From the NCBI RefSeq assembly GCF_019393635.1, contig NC_057862.1:677256314-677320313 (forward strand): 64,000 nucleotides of DNA, in the 5' to 3' direction. The notes under the pieces are model-generated. The model was not told where the DNA came from. It was given only the letters and a program-made list of their open reading frames with translations, and did no database searches. This document shows, piece by piece, positions 42,196 to 53,169 of this stretch (position 1 is its first letter; each line of letters opens with the position of its first letter). Both the position numbers and the translations under genes were made by a program. Origin of the DNA: Dromiciops gliroides. Taxonomy: Eukaryota; Chordata; Mammalia; Microbiotheria; Microbiotheriidae.

Positions 42196-43290
42196 CCCAA
42201 CCCAAAACAGGCTAAAAGTCCTCGAATTTAGCATCCAAAGACATGGGTCCCGGACATTGGGCATGTTCTCAGAATTGTTTGATGTATCGATCAGTTAATG
42301 CTGATTATTTCCCCTCCTTATTTAGTCTTAAAAATACTATTTGTTATGTGGGATTGTTCTCTGAGAGGTGTGACCAGAGAGGGCTGGAGCTCCAGGGTCC
42401 CTTCTGGCTATGACTCCTATGGTAAAATGGCCGGACGGCAAAGGACCTGTGTTCAAATTCAACCTCTGATTCTTATTGTATCTGCACAACCTTGGGGCAA
42501 AAAGGAGGCTACTGCACTAGGTAGGTGGCCTTGGAGGGTCCTTCCAGCCCTAGAATTCTGCCTTCCACATGGGTTGCCCAGGGCTCCAAGAGAGCGTGGG
42601 AGGACTCTGGCCCGGAGGACCTAGTCCCAAAAGGGAGAGGGTTGGACCCTGTAACTGGCCTCCCAGGATGGGCCCACGCCTCTGCTTGTATTTCAGTATC
42701 TCCAGGAAGGTCGGCCTCCATCCTGGCCTCTCTCTGGATGCCCCTGTGGGGCTCCCCACTGAGTCACCAGCGGGGAAGTAGAGAGAGGCATTATTGGAAG
42801 AGGAGGGGGCAGCTGGGTTAGCTTGAGCAATCCCACCACGTGGTGGGGTTGGAAGTGATGCTTCTCAGACTGACACATGTTCTCCAGTCTCGAGCAGGGT
42901 TGAAATCAATTAGCCACACTCAGTTCCCACCCGCTGTGTGGCTTCAGAGCCAAATCCCAGACTCGCTGGATGAACTCTGAAGTAAGCCAGGAGGGCCAAG
43001 AAGCATGGCGGGAATGGGGGACGGTCACCTACCTCCCAAGAAAGGGATTGGCCAGGGTGGGGACGGGCCTGGGGGAGGGGGACAGAAACTGATGCAACGA
43101 AAGATTGTGGAGCCTCTGTGGGAAATATTCCAGCATCCCAGGGTTACGTTAAAGGAAGTGACTACAATGAAGGAGAAGCCCAAAGTAGAGGAAATGCCAG
43201 CTGGGGATATCTAGAACGTTCCCAGGGAGGGCTGGTTGTCTGGATCGGTTCACTTAGTGAGGCCTGGACTGGCCCATCAATGCTTCCTTC
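42196..43290. other. Low-repeat stretch
   Basis: Mostly unique-looking DNA; SINE-like words only near 42385-42530. Frames of 60-108 codons overlap on both strands without domains. Confidence 0.4.
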
Positions 43291-43294
43291 ACCT

Positions 43295-43612
43295 GGTGAC
43301 AAATTAAATCCATCCACAGAGAAAGAACTATGGGATCTGAATACAGATTGAAGCATCATTTTTTTTGTTGTTAGTTCCTTTTTCTAAAGTGTTTTTGGTC
43401 TGTTTTCTTTCACAACCTGACTAATGTAGAAATGTTTTGCACAATTACACATGCATAACTTATATTGAATTGCTTGAGGTTTTGGGGGGGGATGGGGAAG
43501 AAGGGAGGAAGAGAATTTGGAACACAAAGTTTTTTTTAATCAATGTTAAAATTTGTTTTTACATGTAATTTTGGGGGAAAATAAAACAATAAAATTAAAA
43601 AAAATAAAACCT
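43295..43612 (+). mobile_element. L1 3' end, sense
   Basis: atccacagagaaagaactat, gaatacagattgaagcatca, tttctttcacaacctgacta, atgttttgcacaattacac and an A-rich end with AATAAAAC. No clear TSD. Confidence 0.8.
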
Positions 43613-43734
43613 GCTCCCAAGAAGCTTAGGATCTCTTTGGCTCTCCTCCCCCTCCTTCTCTCCATGAAACTTGGGTTCTGGCCCCGGGTCTGAACCCAGC
43701 TCCCTGATATGTGAACCGTCCCCTGATCTTGCCT

Positions 43735-43915
43735 GGACTCAGGCTTCCTCTCCTTGGTGTCTTTGCACAATGCCTCCAGCCCCTCTTTCTGCCTTGTGTT
43801 ACTCTTGGGAATGGGAGCTTCTTACAGCAGAGACTGTGCAGCTTGCACTATTTGTGTCTCTAGCCCTTAGCTCAGTGCCTGACATAGGTAAGGGCTTAAT
43901 AAATGCTTCATTTAT
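43735..43915 (+). mobile_element. L2 3' end
   Basis: gccttgtgttactcttggga, cagagactgtgcagcttgca, cagtgcctgacataggtaag, ggcttaataaatgcttc. Confidence 0.6.
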
Positions 43916-44245
43916 GTATTTGAATGTGGGAGAAAAGACATGTAAATAACCAGGGACATACAAGATGCATTCAGCGTGAATGGACCTTGAGCAGCTGGGC
44001 TGAGCCCCGGGGAGTCTTGTCCTGCATGTGGGTTCCTATGAGAGCAGAGGGGGAAGAGGGAACAAACTTATCCTTCTTGGCCCCAGAAGGCAAAACTAGG
44101 AACAAGATATGGAAATTACAGGAGGGCTGATTTCAGTTTAATGTAAGAAAGTATTTCCTAATTGAATTGTAGATGAGACAAATGGGTGACTTCTGCAGAA
44201 GTGAATTCCTCATCGGTGGAGGTATTCAAGTAGAGGTTTCAAAAA
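43916..44245 (+). mobile_element. CR1-like 3' end in its second half
   Basis: From about 44130: tttaatgtaagaaagtattt, cctaattgaattgtaga, gaattcctcatcggtggagg, tattcaagtagaggtttc, a sense CR1-like end. 43916-44125 is unassigned. Confidence 0.55.
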
Positions 44246-44367
44246 TATGTGTCACGGGAGCAGCTAGGTGGTGCTAGGACCTGAGTTCAAATCCAGCATC
44301 AGACACTTACTAGCTGTGTGACCCTGGGCAAATCATTTAACTCTGCCTCCAAAAAAAAATGTGCCAC
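44246..44367 (+). mobile_element. WSINE1/MAR1-type SINE, internally deleted
   Basis: gggagcagctaggtggtgc jumps directly to taggacctgagttcaaatcc, losing about 30 bp of the head. Flanks atgtgtcac and atgtgccac suggest a TSD. Confidence 0.85.
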
Positions 44368-44530
44368 AGTGGAAAGAAAAGTGTATCGGGAGTTAAAATA
44401 CATGTTTGAATCCTCACTCTGCATCTTACTATGTGTAGAACTTTCAACACTATGGGCCTCAGTTTCTTCACCTAGATAATAAGGTTAGATCAATAAGATC
44501 CCTCCTAGGCCTGTGATACCAAGATCCTAT
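44368..44530 (+). mobile_element. MIR-like SINE, sense
   Basis: acatgtttgaatcctcactc, gggcctcagtttcttcacct, ccctcctaggcctgtgatac. Confidence 0.6.
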
Positions 44531-44878
44531 CGCAGGATTTGTTCTTTGTCTAGGAATTGAGTTCAGGTGGCCTCTTTCCAACTTGACAGTTCTGATTTCT
44601 TGATTCTTAAGTTGAGCAAAAAAGGTAGCAGACCCAGGATATTCTCTTATTTGGACTTAACCCTTGGCTTTCCAGCTGAAGTGATGCCTGTGGGGTTGTT
44701 CCATCATAGGGTGACCTCTGGCTGGCCCTCCCCAAGAGCCAATGATTCATCAGTTCATGAGCTGGGATGTGGAAGAATCCTGGAAGCAGCGCTACTGGGA
44801 CCTGCTCATTGGGACCAGCTGGTGTCAATCAGGCCTCTGAAAATGGCCAGAAGACACGTGTCCTGTGGAAGCCAAGTT
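44531..44878. other. Unassigned stretch
   Basis: A 112-codon plus frame (44567-44905) has no recognised domain and ends inside a SINE. Confidence 0.4.
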
Positions 44879-45069
44879 AAGATGTTTTGCTCTGAGGGCA
44901 GCTAGGTAGTTCAGTGGATAAAACACCAGCCCTGGATTCTGGAGGACCTGAATTCAAATCCAGCCAGCCTCAGACACTTGACACTTACTAGCTGTGTGAC
45001 CCTGGGCAAGTCACTTAAGCCCCATTGCCCTGCCAAAACCAAAAACAAAACAAAAGATGTTCTGCTCTG
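44879..45069 (+). mobile_element. WSINE1/MAR1-type SINE with 16-bp TSD
   Basis: aagatgttttgctctg (44879-44894) and aagatgttctgctctg (45054-45069) differ at one base. Contains a small internal duplication (ccagccagcc). Confidence 0.94.
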
Positions 45070-45355
45070 GGTACCACATTTCAGGAGAGACAAAACTATG
45101 AATGGCAACCAGCAAAGAGCCTGGAGTCCATCTCATAGAATTGGGCGAGGGAATTAAGGATTTTCCCAGAGAAGAGGAGGCTGGGAGGCTGGCAGAGTGG
45201 GGAGAGAAAATGGCAGCTGGTCCTTGGAAGAGGCATTGGGCCAGATCTGCCGGACCCCAGAGAGTAGAAGTTGCAGGAAGGTTGGTTTCATCTCCATTTT
45301 AGGCTAAACTCTAAAAAAGAGAGAAGAATGTGTGGCCAAGAGAGGTAGCGAGGGT
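45070..45355. other. Unassigned short stretch
   Basis: No gene or certain repeat; agaattgggcgagggaatta may be an eroded CR1-like 3' end. Confidence 0.35.
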
Positions 45356-46070
45356 TACCGTAAGCCTCCCAGAATTTCTGAGCTGGAAGGGACCATGTCT
45401 GAAAAATAATCCTCAGTCTAACCCAACTGACAAAGGCTCTTGGATCAGCCACTTAACATTTATTAAGTACCTACTATGTGCCAGGCATTGGTCTAGAAAG
45501 AGAAACAGTCCCTGCCCTCAGGAAGCTTATACTCTATCAGGGAAGATGACATGTTCACATACAAGAATACATGAAATGGGGGCAGCTAGGTGGCGAAGTG
45601 GATAAAGCACCCGCCCTGGATTCAGGAGAACCTGAGTTCAAATTTGGCCTCAGACACTTAACACTTACTAGCTGTGTGACCCTGGGCAAGTCACTTAACC
45701 CCAACTGCACTGGAAAAAAAAAAGAACACATGGAATGCCTGCAACATAAAAATGAGGGGATGGGAGGATGACACAAGGTGTCCTCTCATATGTCATAATG
45801 TGGAGTCTCTTCCCCATCCTCAGTGGCCTCCTCTGTCCACTCCCCAGCTTAGAAATGTCCTTCCTAAAACGGGGCCCCCAGAATTATAGCTGATACTTCA
45901 ACTGTGGCCTGAGCAGGGGAGTGGGTGGTGGGACTGCGGCCACACATTCAGGATGTTATGCCTCTGGGAACAAGGCCTAGGCTCACACAGGCTCTTTTGG
46001 CCGCCATCTTACATCATTGACTCACATTGGCCTTTCAGTCTACGAGGAATTCCAGACCAGGGACTGAAAA
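45356..46070 (-). mobile_element. CR1-like antisense pieces around other insertions
   Basis: 45370-45455 (tctgagctggaagggaccat) and 45785-46070 (ctccactcccca-like block, aatgtccttcctaaaacggg, aactgtggcctgagcagggg, ttttggccgccatcttacat, attgactcacattggcc) are antisense CR1 phrases. Between them are an ancient-repeat fragment (45460-45555) and a SINE. Confidence 0.65.
45564..45737 (+). mobile_element. WSINE1/MAR1-type SINE with 15-bp TSD
   Basis: agaatacatgaaatg (45564-45578) and agaacacatggaatg (45723-45737); two mismatches. Full-length sense body. Confidence 0.93.
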
Positions 46071-46776
46071 CAGAGGTTGGTGTCTCCCCATCTGACCTGG
46101 GGCTCCCTGAGGGCAGGGCCTGTGTCTCCATCCTCAGACCATGGGCTCCTCCAGGCACTGCCCATGCCTTCAGTGCCAACCAGCAAACAGTCCTAAACTG
46201 GGGCATTTAGAAGCACCCCTGAGTGCACCTGCAGCCTCCTTCTAGCCCAGGTCTGAGGCACTAAATTAGAGGAAGAAGGGGCGGGGGGTGGGGTGGGGAA
46301 TCTCACTTTGCCTGATCTATTGCTCTTGGAGGCTCTCTCCATCCTTCAGAAGGACCCTCTCAGCCCCCAAATTGGGTGGCTGGTGCCCTGAGTCAACAGC
46401 ACTTAGGGCTCTGGACACCATCCCTTCCCCATTCCCCCCAAGTCCCAGCCCCAGTCCCAGCCGGCCCAGGAGCCGCCAGCAGCCCTTCCGAATTACTTGT
46501 TTTTATTAAAATTCTTTTGCCCGGGCAAACCCGGATGGTCTGTGGATCTTGGACCAGGGCAGTGGGGGGAGTGGGGGCTGGGGGAAGGAAGGACTCAGGC
46601 TGCTGAGTCCTGGCCGCCAGCATTTATTTATCCTGCCTGGCCCCAGCCAGGGATGGAGGATCAAATGCTTAATAAAAGATTTCCATCCTCAGTGACCCTG
46701 AGCCCTGGAGATGGGGAGATAGAGGGACAGAAAGAGTCCCGCCCAGGGCTGCTGGGGATGCCTGTAGGAGGCGCAC
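46071..46776. other. GC-rich, repeat-poor stretch with 14-bp palindrome
   Basis: No repeat family recognised. 46516-46529 is the perfect palindrome tttgcccgggcaaa next to an A/T-rich tttttattaaaattc. Overlapping short frames have no domain. It could be conserved non-coding DNA; untested. Confidence 0.4.
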
Positions 46777-47092
46777 GCTCTCTCTCTCTCCTTTCCTCCG
46801 TGTGTGTGTGTGTGTGTGTCTCTCCTTTTTTCTGTCTCACACTCTCTCTTCTCTCTGTCTCTTTTTCTCTCCTCTTTTCTCTTTCCTTCTCTTTTCTCTG
46901 TCTCTCTCCTCTCTCTTCTGTCTCTCTCCTCCCTCCTTCTCTCTCTTCTCTCTTTCTTTCTGTCTCTCTGTCTCTCTTCTGTCTCTTCTCTTTCTCTCTC
47001 CTCTCTTTCTTTGTCTCTGTCTCTCCTCTCTCTTTTCTGTCTCCTCTCTTCTCTGTCTCTCTCCTCTCTTTCTCTTTCTTTCTATCTCTGTC
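46777..47092. repeat. Long pyrimidine tract with internal TG run
   Basis: CTCTCT, then (TG)10 at 46800-46819, then about 270 bp of TCTCTTCT/CTCTGTCT units. Plus-strand frames of 189-202 codons encode only Ser/Leu/Phe repeats and are not genes. Purine/pyrimidine asymmetry could favour triplex DNA. Confidence 0.93.
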
Positions 47093-48135
47093 GGTGCATT
47101 ATTAAGATATAGATTAGGAAACACAAAAGAAATGAGTTTTCCTCTCTGCTATTATCTCTTGTCTGATGAATGGCATGTGCCTGAGCTCATCCAGGAGACT
47201 CTTTGTGGATGGTCCAATGGCCAAGCCCAGGCAAGGTCAAAGATTCACAAAACAAAGCCATGGAGCACCTGTGTCCTCTCCCGTAGCATCCCTCTAAGGA
47301 CAGTGGCTTTCGTCTCCTCTGTCTCTCCCTCTGCCTGGTCCAGGGCTCAGTACATGTTGGGGAGAAGATGAGAACGATGCCCGCTTTATGAACCTCGGTG
47401 CCCCTGGTGCTCCCACCTTTGTCTCACCGCCACTAGACATGAAGGCCCCAGACTTCAGATACCCCAGAAAGCCACTGTAGGAGCTCCCCCCCAGATTCCA
47501 GTGTGACTGTGGCCTGAATTAATTTCCTCCCTCCTTTCTTTTCCCCAGCTCTGGGCCTGTGGGCTCGTCATCTTCTTCAGGGGTGGCCTAGAGGGAGGCT
47601 GGCAGAGGGTGAGGGCTTCTGCAGCCAACTCTAAGGCCCCAAAATGTTCATTTTTCAGACGCGGAGGTAGGCGAGCGTTGAAAAGCTGGGCCCGGGCCCG
47701 GGCTAGGCCCCTCGCAGCCATCCCACAGTGTCCCGGGCTCAGCTTTGGCCGGATGCACCCTGAAAGAGTTTGGGGGAACGGCTAAGATGGGAGGGGGTGC
47801 GAGGGGGAGCTGTTCTCCAGGCCGGAAAGCACGCAAGCTCCAGTATCCAGAGCCAAACCCTAAGGCTCAGCGTGAATGGTCTCCAGTTCTGGGCGGAGTT
47901 GTGGGGGGAAGGTTTGGGTGGCGCCAGGAGGCTCTGTCCCCAGACTGCCCTGGACTCGGGGTCCTTGGCCCCACCAAGGGCGGTTCTTCCAGGGGGCGGA
48001 AGGCAGCATTTTCAATCATAAACACCCTCAGCTCTCAGGTATGCTGGCAGCACCCAGGCCCTGGGGGTGATGGCAGGGCCAGGTCAGGAGCGAGGTTGTT
48101 CTTCCAGCCCTGGCACAGCCTCAGACCAGCAGGGA
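47093..48135. other. GC-rich, repeat-poor stretch
   Basis: No repeat recognised. 47640-47780 is CpG-containing with the palindrome gcccgggcccgggc (47690-47703). The 159-codon frame at 47745-48224 has no known domain and overlaps other frames. Confidence 0.4.
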
Positions 48136-48265
48136 GGGGCCAGGAGGCAGTGTGGGGCAGCCGAAAGACCACTGGGTTCACAGTCAGAGAACTGTTATTT
48201 GAAATCCAGCTGGGCTTTAAATAGCTACGTGTGTGACCCTGGGCAAATCATTTTACTATCCTGAA
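48136..48265 (+). mobile_element. CORE-SINE head fragment
   Basis: ggcagtgtggggcagccgaa, actgggttcacagtcagag, gtgtgtgaccctgggcaaat. Confidence 0.6.
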
Positions 48266-48269
48266 AACA

Positions 48270-48695
48270 AGAACAACAAATTTATCAAGCACCTACTGTG
48301 GGCTGGGCACTGTGGTCAGGACTTTTTACAAATACTAACCTATTTGATCTTCCCAACAAACCTGGGAGGGAGGTGCTATTACTAGCATTTTAATTAATTA
48401 ATTACATTTTTTTTGGGGGGGGTGAGACAATTGGGATTAAGTGACTTGCCCAGGGTCACACAGCTAGTAAGTATCAAGTGTCCGAGGCTGGATTTGAACT
48501 CAGGTCCTCCTGAATCCAGGGCCGGTGCTTTATCCACTGCACCACCTAGCTGCCCCTATCATTTTCATTTTTACAGGTGAGGAAACTGAGGCAAACAGTG
48601 GTTTAAGTGACTTGCCCAAGGTAACACAGTGAGTGTCTGAGGCCGGATTTGGACTCGGCCTACTTGACTCCAGTTCTAAGGCTCTCTCTGTGCCT
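48270..48695 (-). mobile_element. MIR-like SINE split by a younger SINE
   Basis: Starts tttatcaagcacctactgtg, tttgatcttcccaacaaacc, stops near 48395, and resumes at 48557 with tcatttttacaggtgaggaa, actgaggcaaacagtgg, ttgcccaaggtaacacagtg. Confidence 0.75.
48396..48560 (-). mobile_element. WSINE1/MAR1-type SINE
   Basis: Antisense body from gtgagacaattgggattaag to caccacctagctgcccc, preceded by a T and G run. Flanking cattttaatt and cattttcatt suggest an imperfect TSD. Confidence 0.9.
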
Positions 48696-48699
48696 CCAG

Positions 48700-49335
48700 G
48701 CCCTAAAATGGGGGGGGGGGGTCGAACTGAATGACCCCCTCCACCTCTGGCTTTATGATCCTATATGCATTTCCCCGGGCTAAAAGAGGGTGCTTTTCTC
48801 CTTGAAAACTCACCTCGACTCCATGCACCAATCCTGCCCCTCCTAAATGATCCTTTCCTCAAGCCGTCAACCAATTCATCAGCAAGTCTCATGTGAGCCA
48901 AACTTGTGTCCATCCAGGAGATGGGAGCCAAATCTAGGCACTGCCCTCAGCCCTCCCAGTCTGGCTGAGAATTTGGAGCTCCCACACCTGGAAGACTGTA
49001 CCCTCTAAGAGAGGATGCCCCGCAGGAAGGGCTGGACTCAGCAGGACCCAGCCACCTCCGTCTTGTGGGACCAGGACCTCCCCAAGGGCAGGTGCCGTGT
49101 GTCCCTTGGCAGACCGGGCATGCCTTATGTAGGATTCCATCACAGCCAGTCTCCCACATTCATTCACCATAATGACCAAGATTCACCTCTTTTCTACACA
49201 GGCTGCAGAAAGATTTGGAGAACAGGCTCTATCTTTCGATTGGCACGTGAGAGGAGGCCCCCCACCCAGGTCTTAGAGACGTCTCCCGTCTCCCAGCAGT
49301 TCCTTTGAATTTATTTTATGTGCATTTTTGTATTT
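48700..49335. other. Unassigned stretch with G10 run
   Basis: A G-run at 48711-48721 starts unique-looking DNA. L2-like wording at 49070-49130 (aagggcaggtgccgtgtgtc). No gene. Confidence 0.4.
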
Positions 49336-49339
49336 ATGA

Positions 49340-49465
49340 ATTTGGCCTCTCGGCCTGACCCTTTCATTTTACAGATGGCGAATGTGAGGCCCAGAAAGGT
49401 TGGCCAACCTGCCCAGAGTCACACAGGTCAGGAAGAAGGCTGTATTTAGTGCAGGAATAACGGAG
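49340..49465 (-). mobile_element. MIR-like SINE fragment
   Basis: ctttcattttacagatggcg, aatgtgaggcccagaaagg, cagagtcacacaggtcagga. Confidence 0.55.
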
Positions 49466-50185
49466 AGTGTGGGAGTCCCTTGGCCGAGAGGACTTCCAGA
49501 AAGAGGTGGCGGGTGCTTGTGGCTCCTGGAATGTTGAAGGGAGGAGGGATGGCGAGAGAAGGGGGCTTCTGGCCAAGGGAGCTTTCTCCTCCTTCCTCAG
49601 CCAGAGCTGGAGGCCAAGAGAGGCCTCCCCTCATCCCCCTATGGGACCAAGCTCCAGCCAAGGCATTCAAAATGGCCCAGTTCCCACCTGTCAGCCAGAA
49701 CACCAGGGGCCTCCAGGCTGCCCGAAGGCCCCCACCGCGCTGAGGCCGGGAAGCGTTTGACCAGGCTTGGGGGTTAACCTGACCACCCAGACCAGAGGTT
49801 TTCCGTCTCTGGAGCTCAGCCCATCGCCGAGCCTTGGAGGGGGTGGGGAGGAATGTCACTGGAATCAGCCACATTTGGAATCTATTAATTTCCTCCTCCT
49901 GGCAGACCCCTCCCACTCAGCATCAAGAACCCTCCTCCCCCCCCCATGCACACCCCCCCCAGATTAGATCTCCACGCTCTGTGGTGATTCCTGACAGAGC
50001 TTCTGTAATTGAGCTTAGTGAGAAGGGAGAAGGGGAAAACTGCCCGACATTCCAGCATTCCTTGTGCCTCCAAGAGGGGAGCCCAGCATCCCAACAGGGT
50101 CCTGCTGCCTGCAAGGGATACACAAAAGAAAGGTCGGGGGGCGCACAGGAGGTAGAGGGGCTCAGGCAGCCTGCCTCCCCCAGAC
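49466..50185. other. GC-rich stretch with tandem CATTCC
   Basis: No repeat recognised. 50048-50061 has CATTCC twice, 2 bp apart (TEAD-type motif). Frames of 100-167 codons on both strands (49446-49916, 49834-50337) overlap and lack domains. Confidence 0.4.
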
Positions 50186-50800
50186 ACAGGAGCCGTGTGA
50201 CCCTGGGAAGCCCTCTGAGCCCCTACTTCCTAATCCATCAGATGAGGTCAATAAAAGCGCCCACCTCAGAGTTGCTGGGAGCCCCAGAGGCTCCCGGGTC
50301 CAGAGCTAAGAGGAATAACAGGGCTCACCTGGTCTGACTGTCTCATCTTATGGATGAGGAAAACTGAGGTCCAGAGAAAGAATGAGTCTTGGGCAACATC
50401 CTACCAGTGAGAAAACAGCAGATCCAGCATCCAAAATGGAGAGACTGACGAGTCCAACCCCCTCCTTTGTACAGAAGAGGAAACCGAGGCTCAGGGAGGT
50501 TAAGCCTAAGGATACCCAGGCAATAAGCAACAGGGTCAGACTAGGAACCCATGAAGGCTTCCCTCTGCCTCTCGAGCCCAGTGCCCTTCTCCTGTCCCAG
50601 AACCTCAAAGTCCTATTTAAATGTCAGACGTTATTATTGCTGCCTTTGCTGTTGTTGCTGTTATTTTTCTGAATGGGATGGCTCTGAAAAGAACCGTACA
50701 GGTCATTTAACTCAACCATCTCATTTTATAAGGGAGGAAACTTGGGCTGAGAATAGGGAAGTGATTTGATCAAAATCCCATCTTCGGGGCCTCCTATGAG
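50186..50800. mobile_element. Series of old SINE fragments
   Basis: 50190-50300 sense (gagccgtgtgaccctgggaa, atcagatgaggtcaata); 50320-50430, 50440-50600 and 50680-50790 antisense MIR-like (gaggaaaactgaggtccaga; gaggaaaccgaggctcaggg; gggaggaaacttgggctgag). Confidence 0.6.
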
Positions 50801-50943
50801 CCTATGTGATGGTGAAAAGAATTACTGTAGATACAAGTTTGGGGTAAGCGTATTATCAATTTTATCAATATTATTAATGATCAACTTTTTGGAGTGGGTG
50901 GGGGGGAGAAAGAACAAAGAAAGAGAGATCTCTGGGTCCCCTG

Positions 50944-51126
50944 AGAGATTGATTATTGTTTTTTGTTTTTGTTTTGCAGGGCAATGAGGGTTAAGTGACT
51001 TGCCCAGGGTCACACAACTACTAAGTGTCAAGTGTCTGAGACTGGATTTGAACTCAGGTCCTCCTGAATCCAGGGCCAGTGCTTTATCCACTGCTCCACC
51101 TAGCTGCCCCCAAGAGATTGATTATT
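50944..51126 (-). mobile_element. WSINE1/MAR1-type SINE with perfect 14-bp TSD
   Basis: agagattgattatt at 50944-50957 and 51113-51126. The 3' tail is GTTTTTGTTTT-rich. Confidence 0.95.
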
Positions 51127-51239
51127 AGTAATTACTTCTCACACCGGGAAAGTTAGGGGTTGGACTTGATGAGCTCTGTGGTCTCTTCCAAAGCCAAAGC
51201 TTGGGATTCTCCCATCTTGCTGGGGCCATGCCTGGTCCT

Positions 51240-51500
51240 CCTTGGCCTGAAAACTTATCTCTTACCACATTCCCCCGCCCCGTCCCTCCTTTTCTCTTCT
51301 CTTCCTCCAGTATCTTCCCTCTGAGGTTACCTTCCATCTATTCTGTACCTTGTTCATACATGGTTGTTTGTGTGTCATCTCCCATTAGAATGTGAACTCC
51401 TTGGGATTGTCTTTGCCTTTCTTTTTCATATTTGTATCCTTGGCATTTAGCATGGTGACTGACTCACAGTAAGTGCTTAAGAAATGCTTATTGACTGACT
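51240..51500 (+). mobile_element. L2 3' end
   Basis: ggttaccttccatctattct, cattagaatgtgaactcctt, agcatggtgactgactcaca, gtaagtgcttaagaaatgct. Confidence 0.75.
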
Positions 51501-51600
51501 TGCCCACGGTCACACAGCTAAGTAAGTGTCTGAGGGAGGATTTGCACTCAGAACTTCCTGATTCCAGTCTCATTCCGCCTAACTTCTTTTTAAAAACCAG
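51501..51600 (-). mobile_element. SINE fragment, antisense
   Basis: cttgcccacggtcacacagc, gaggatttgcactcagaact. Confidence 0.6.
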
Positions 51601-52405
51601 AGGGACCTCTATCCTTTGATACTTTGATGAAAATTAGATTTCTCCCTTTTTGGAAAATTGGAGCACTTGCCTTTTTCATCAGCCCTACCTACAGCACCTA
51701 TCTTGATCTTCACAGACTCTCAGACATCACTGAGAGTGGCCCAGAATTCCTGCCTGACAGTTCTTTTGGTAGCCAAGGTGGAGTGAATTCGTCAAGGTGG
51801 GGCCAGGGGCTCTCCTGCTAACTCTTAACTTCTCTTGGACATTAACTCACTGCAGGTTTTCTTTACTCTGTCCTTTCTATTCAGAGGTTGCTCTCCTTAG
51901 CAGAGAAAAAAGGCAAAGTAATAATAAAGCAGCTCTGACATCTCTCTGGGATTCCATCCACCTGAAGCCACAGTCCTATTCTTTCTTTTACCTCTGACAC
52001 TTCCCCCTCAATTCCTCCCACAAAAAAGAAAAAACAAAACCAATTTCTTTCTTTTTTTTTTTTGGTCCTAAGCTCTTACCAATTTTGGCTCATTTAGAAT
52101 TTAAACATTCCTGACATAATTCTTAGAGTGCCGTGATGCATTTTTGTATTAACCTTTTTTTTTTTTTTTAGCCAAGACTGGTTTCCATTTTCTGTATATG
52201 TGCTTTTTGATATCTAAGTTGTTTGGTGAGTTCCCACTTCATTCACATGGGTATCTTCAGACAACTGTTATTTCTCTTCCACATCAGAATTATTTCCCTT
52301 TGTGTCTTTAGAATTTCATTTTTTAGCTTTCCATTCCCCCTGATCATTACTTCTAGCTTAGGTTTTGGCTCATTTCTATGGTCCCCCCAAAGAGGGGAGT
52401 AGAAA
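51601..52405. repeat. AT/T-rich stretch, probable LINE-derived
   Basis: T-rich DNA with LINE-like wording (gtgagttcccacttcattca, gatcattacttctagcttag) but no protein motif. No gene. Confidence 0.35.
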
Positions 52406-52409
52406 GGTA

Positions 52410-52800
52410 TGCAATGTATAATATGAATCAGGTAGGGGACAGGTATTTAGTTCTTACACACAAAACAAATGCAAAAAGACACCAAAAAAGTTAATGTGTA
52501 CATTGACAGATTTACATAAAATAGGATTCACTACTTAACTAATAACTACTGTTATGATTGGCTAAGAGACTGATTTTTCAACCTCATCTAAACATGAAGC
52601 AATTTGTAGGATTAAACCCCTTACATTTCTTCTCATCTCTGCACTGTCTTGCTCAAAGTCCATGTCTTCTGGCTAAGCTACACCAGGTCTTCTCCATTGT
52701 AGGAGTTTTCCATGCAACTTCTTTGCTAAGATCTAAAGGACCTCCAGAATGCTCAAACTCACAAGGTCATCTCCAAGACCAGACATCTCCATCTTGATAA
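52410..52800 (+). repeat. Unnamed dispersed repeat, copy B
   Basis: Counterpart of 16720-16880: atgaatcaggtaggggacag, acattgacagatttacata, taactactgttatgattgg. It extends further here, to about 52800, suggesting a longer element. Confidence 0.55.
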
Positions 52801-52846
52801 TGATGTATAATTGTCTACTTAAGAAAGAAAACTCAAATCAGAAAAG

Positions 52847-52960
52847 AAGGAAGGAAGGAAGGAAGAAAGGAAGGAAGGAAGGAAGGAAGGAAGGAAGGAA
52901 GGTAGGAAGGAAGGAAGGAAGGAAGGTAGGAAGGAAGGAAGGAAGGAAGGAAGGAAGGAA
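52847..52960. repeat. GGAA microsatellite
   Basis: About 28 GGAA units with a few AGAA and GGTA interruptions. The polylysine/arginine and Phe-Leu-Pro-Ser frames on either strand are artefacts. Confidence 0.95.
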
Positions 52961-53165
52961 AAAGAATGCAGGTCCTCATTTTCCATGTAGGAACAGCTAC
53001 AAGGTGGGGGAGAGGAGCAGTACCCATCCTTCTCACCCTTTCACCTGGAATTTAGTGACAGAAAGACTATCATAGAAGGAGAGCAATCTGGAAGCTATCT
53101 CTTCTTTTATCTGATGCACAGCATGTGACCTGTTACTCTACTACTGTAATGGGGTAGAGGGGACA
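52961..53165. other. Unassigned spacer
   Basis: Nothing recognised. Confidence 0.35.
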
Positions 53166-53169
53166 TGAA

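Noticed and set aside
46497..47371. Frames of 189-202 codons across 46.5-47.4 kb
   Set aside because: Mostly Ser/Leu/Phe/Cys translation of the TG run and pyrimidine tract; no conserved domain.
49446..50337. 156-codon minus and 167-codon plus frames
   Set aside because: Overlapping opposite-strand frames in GC-rich DNA without a recognisable motif; not supported as exons.
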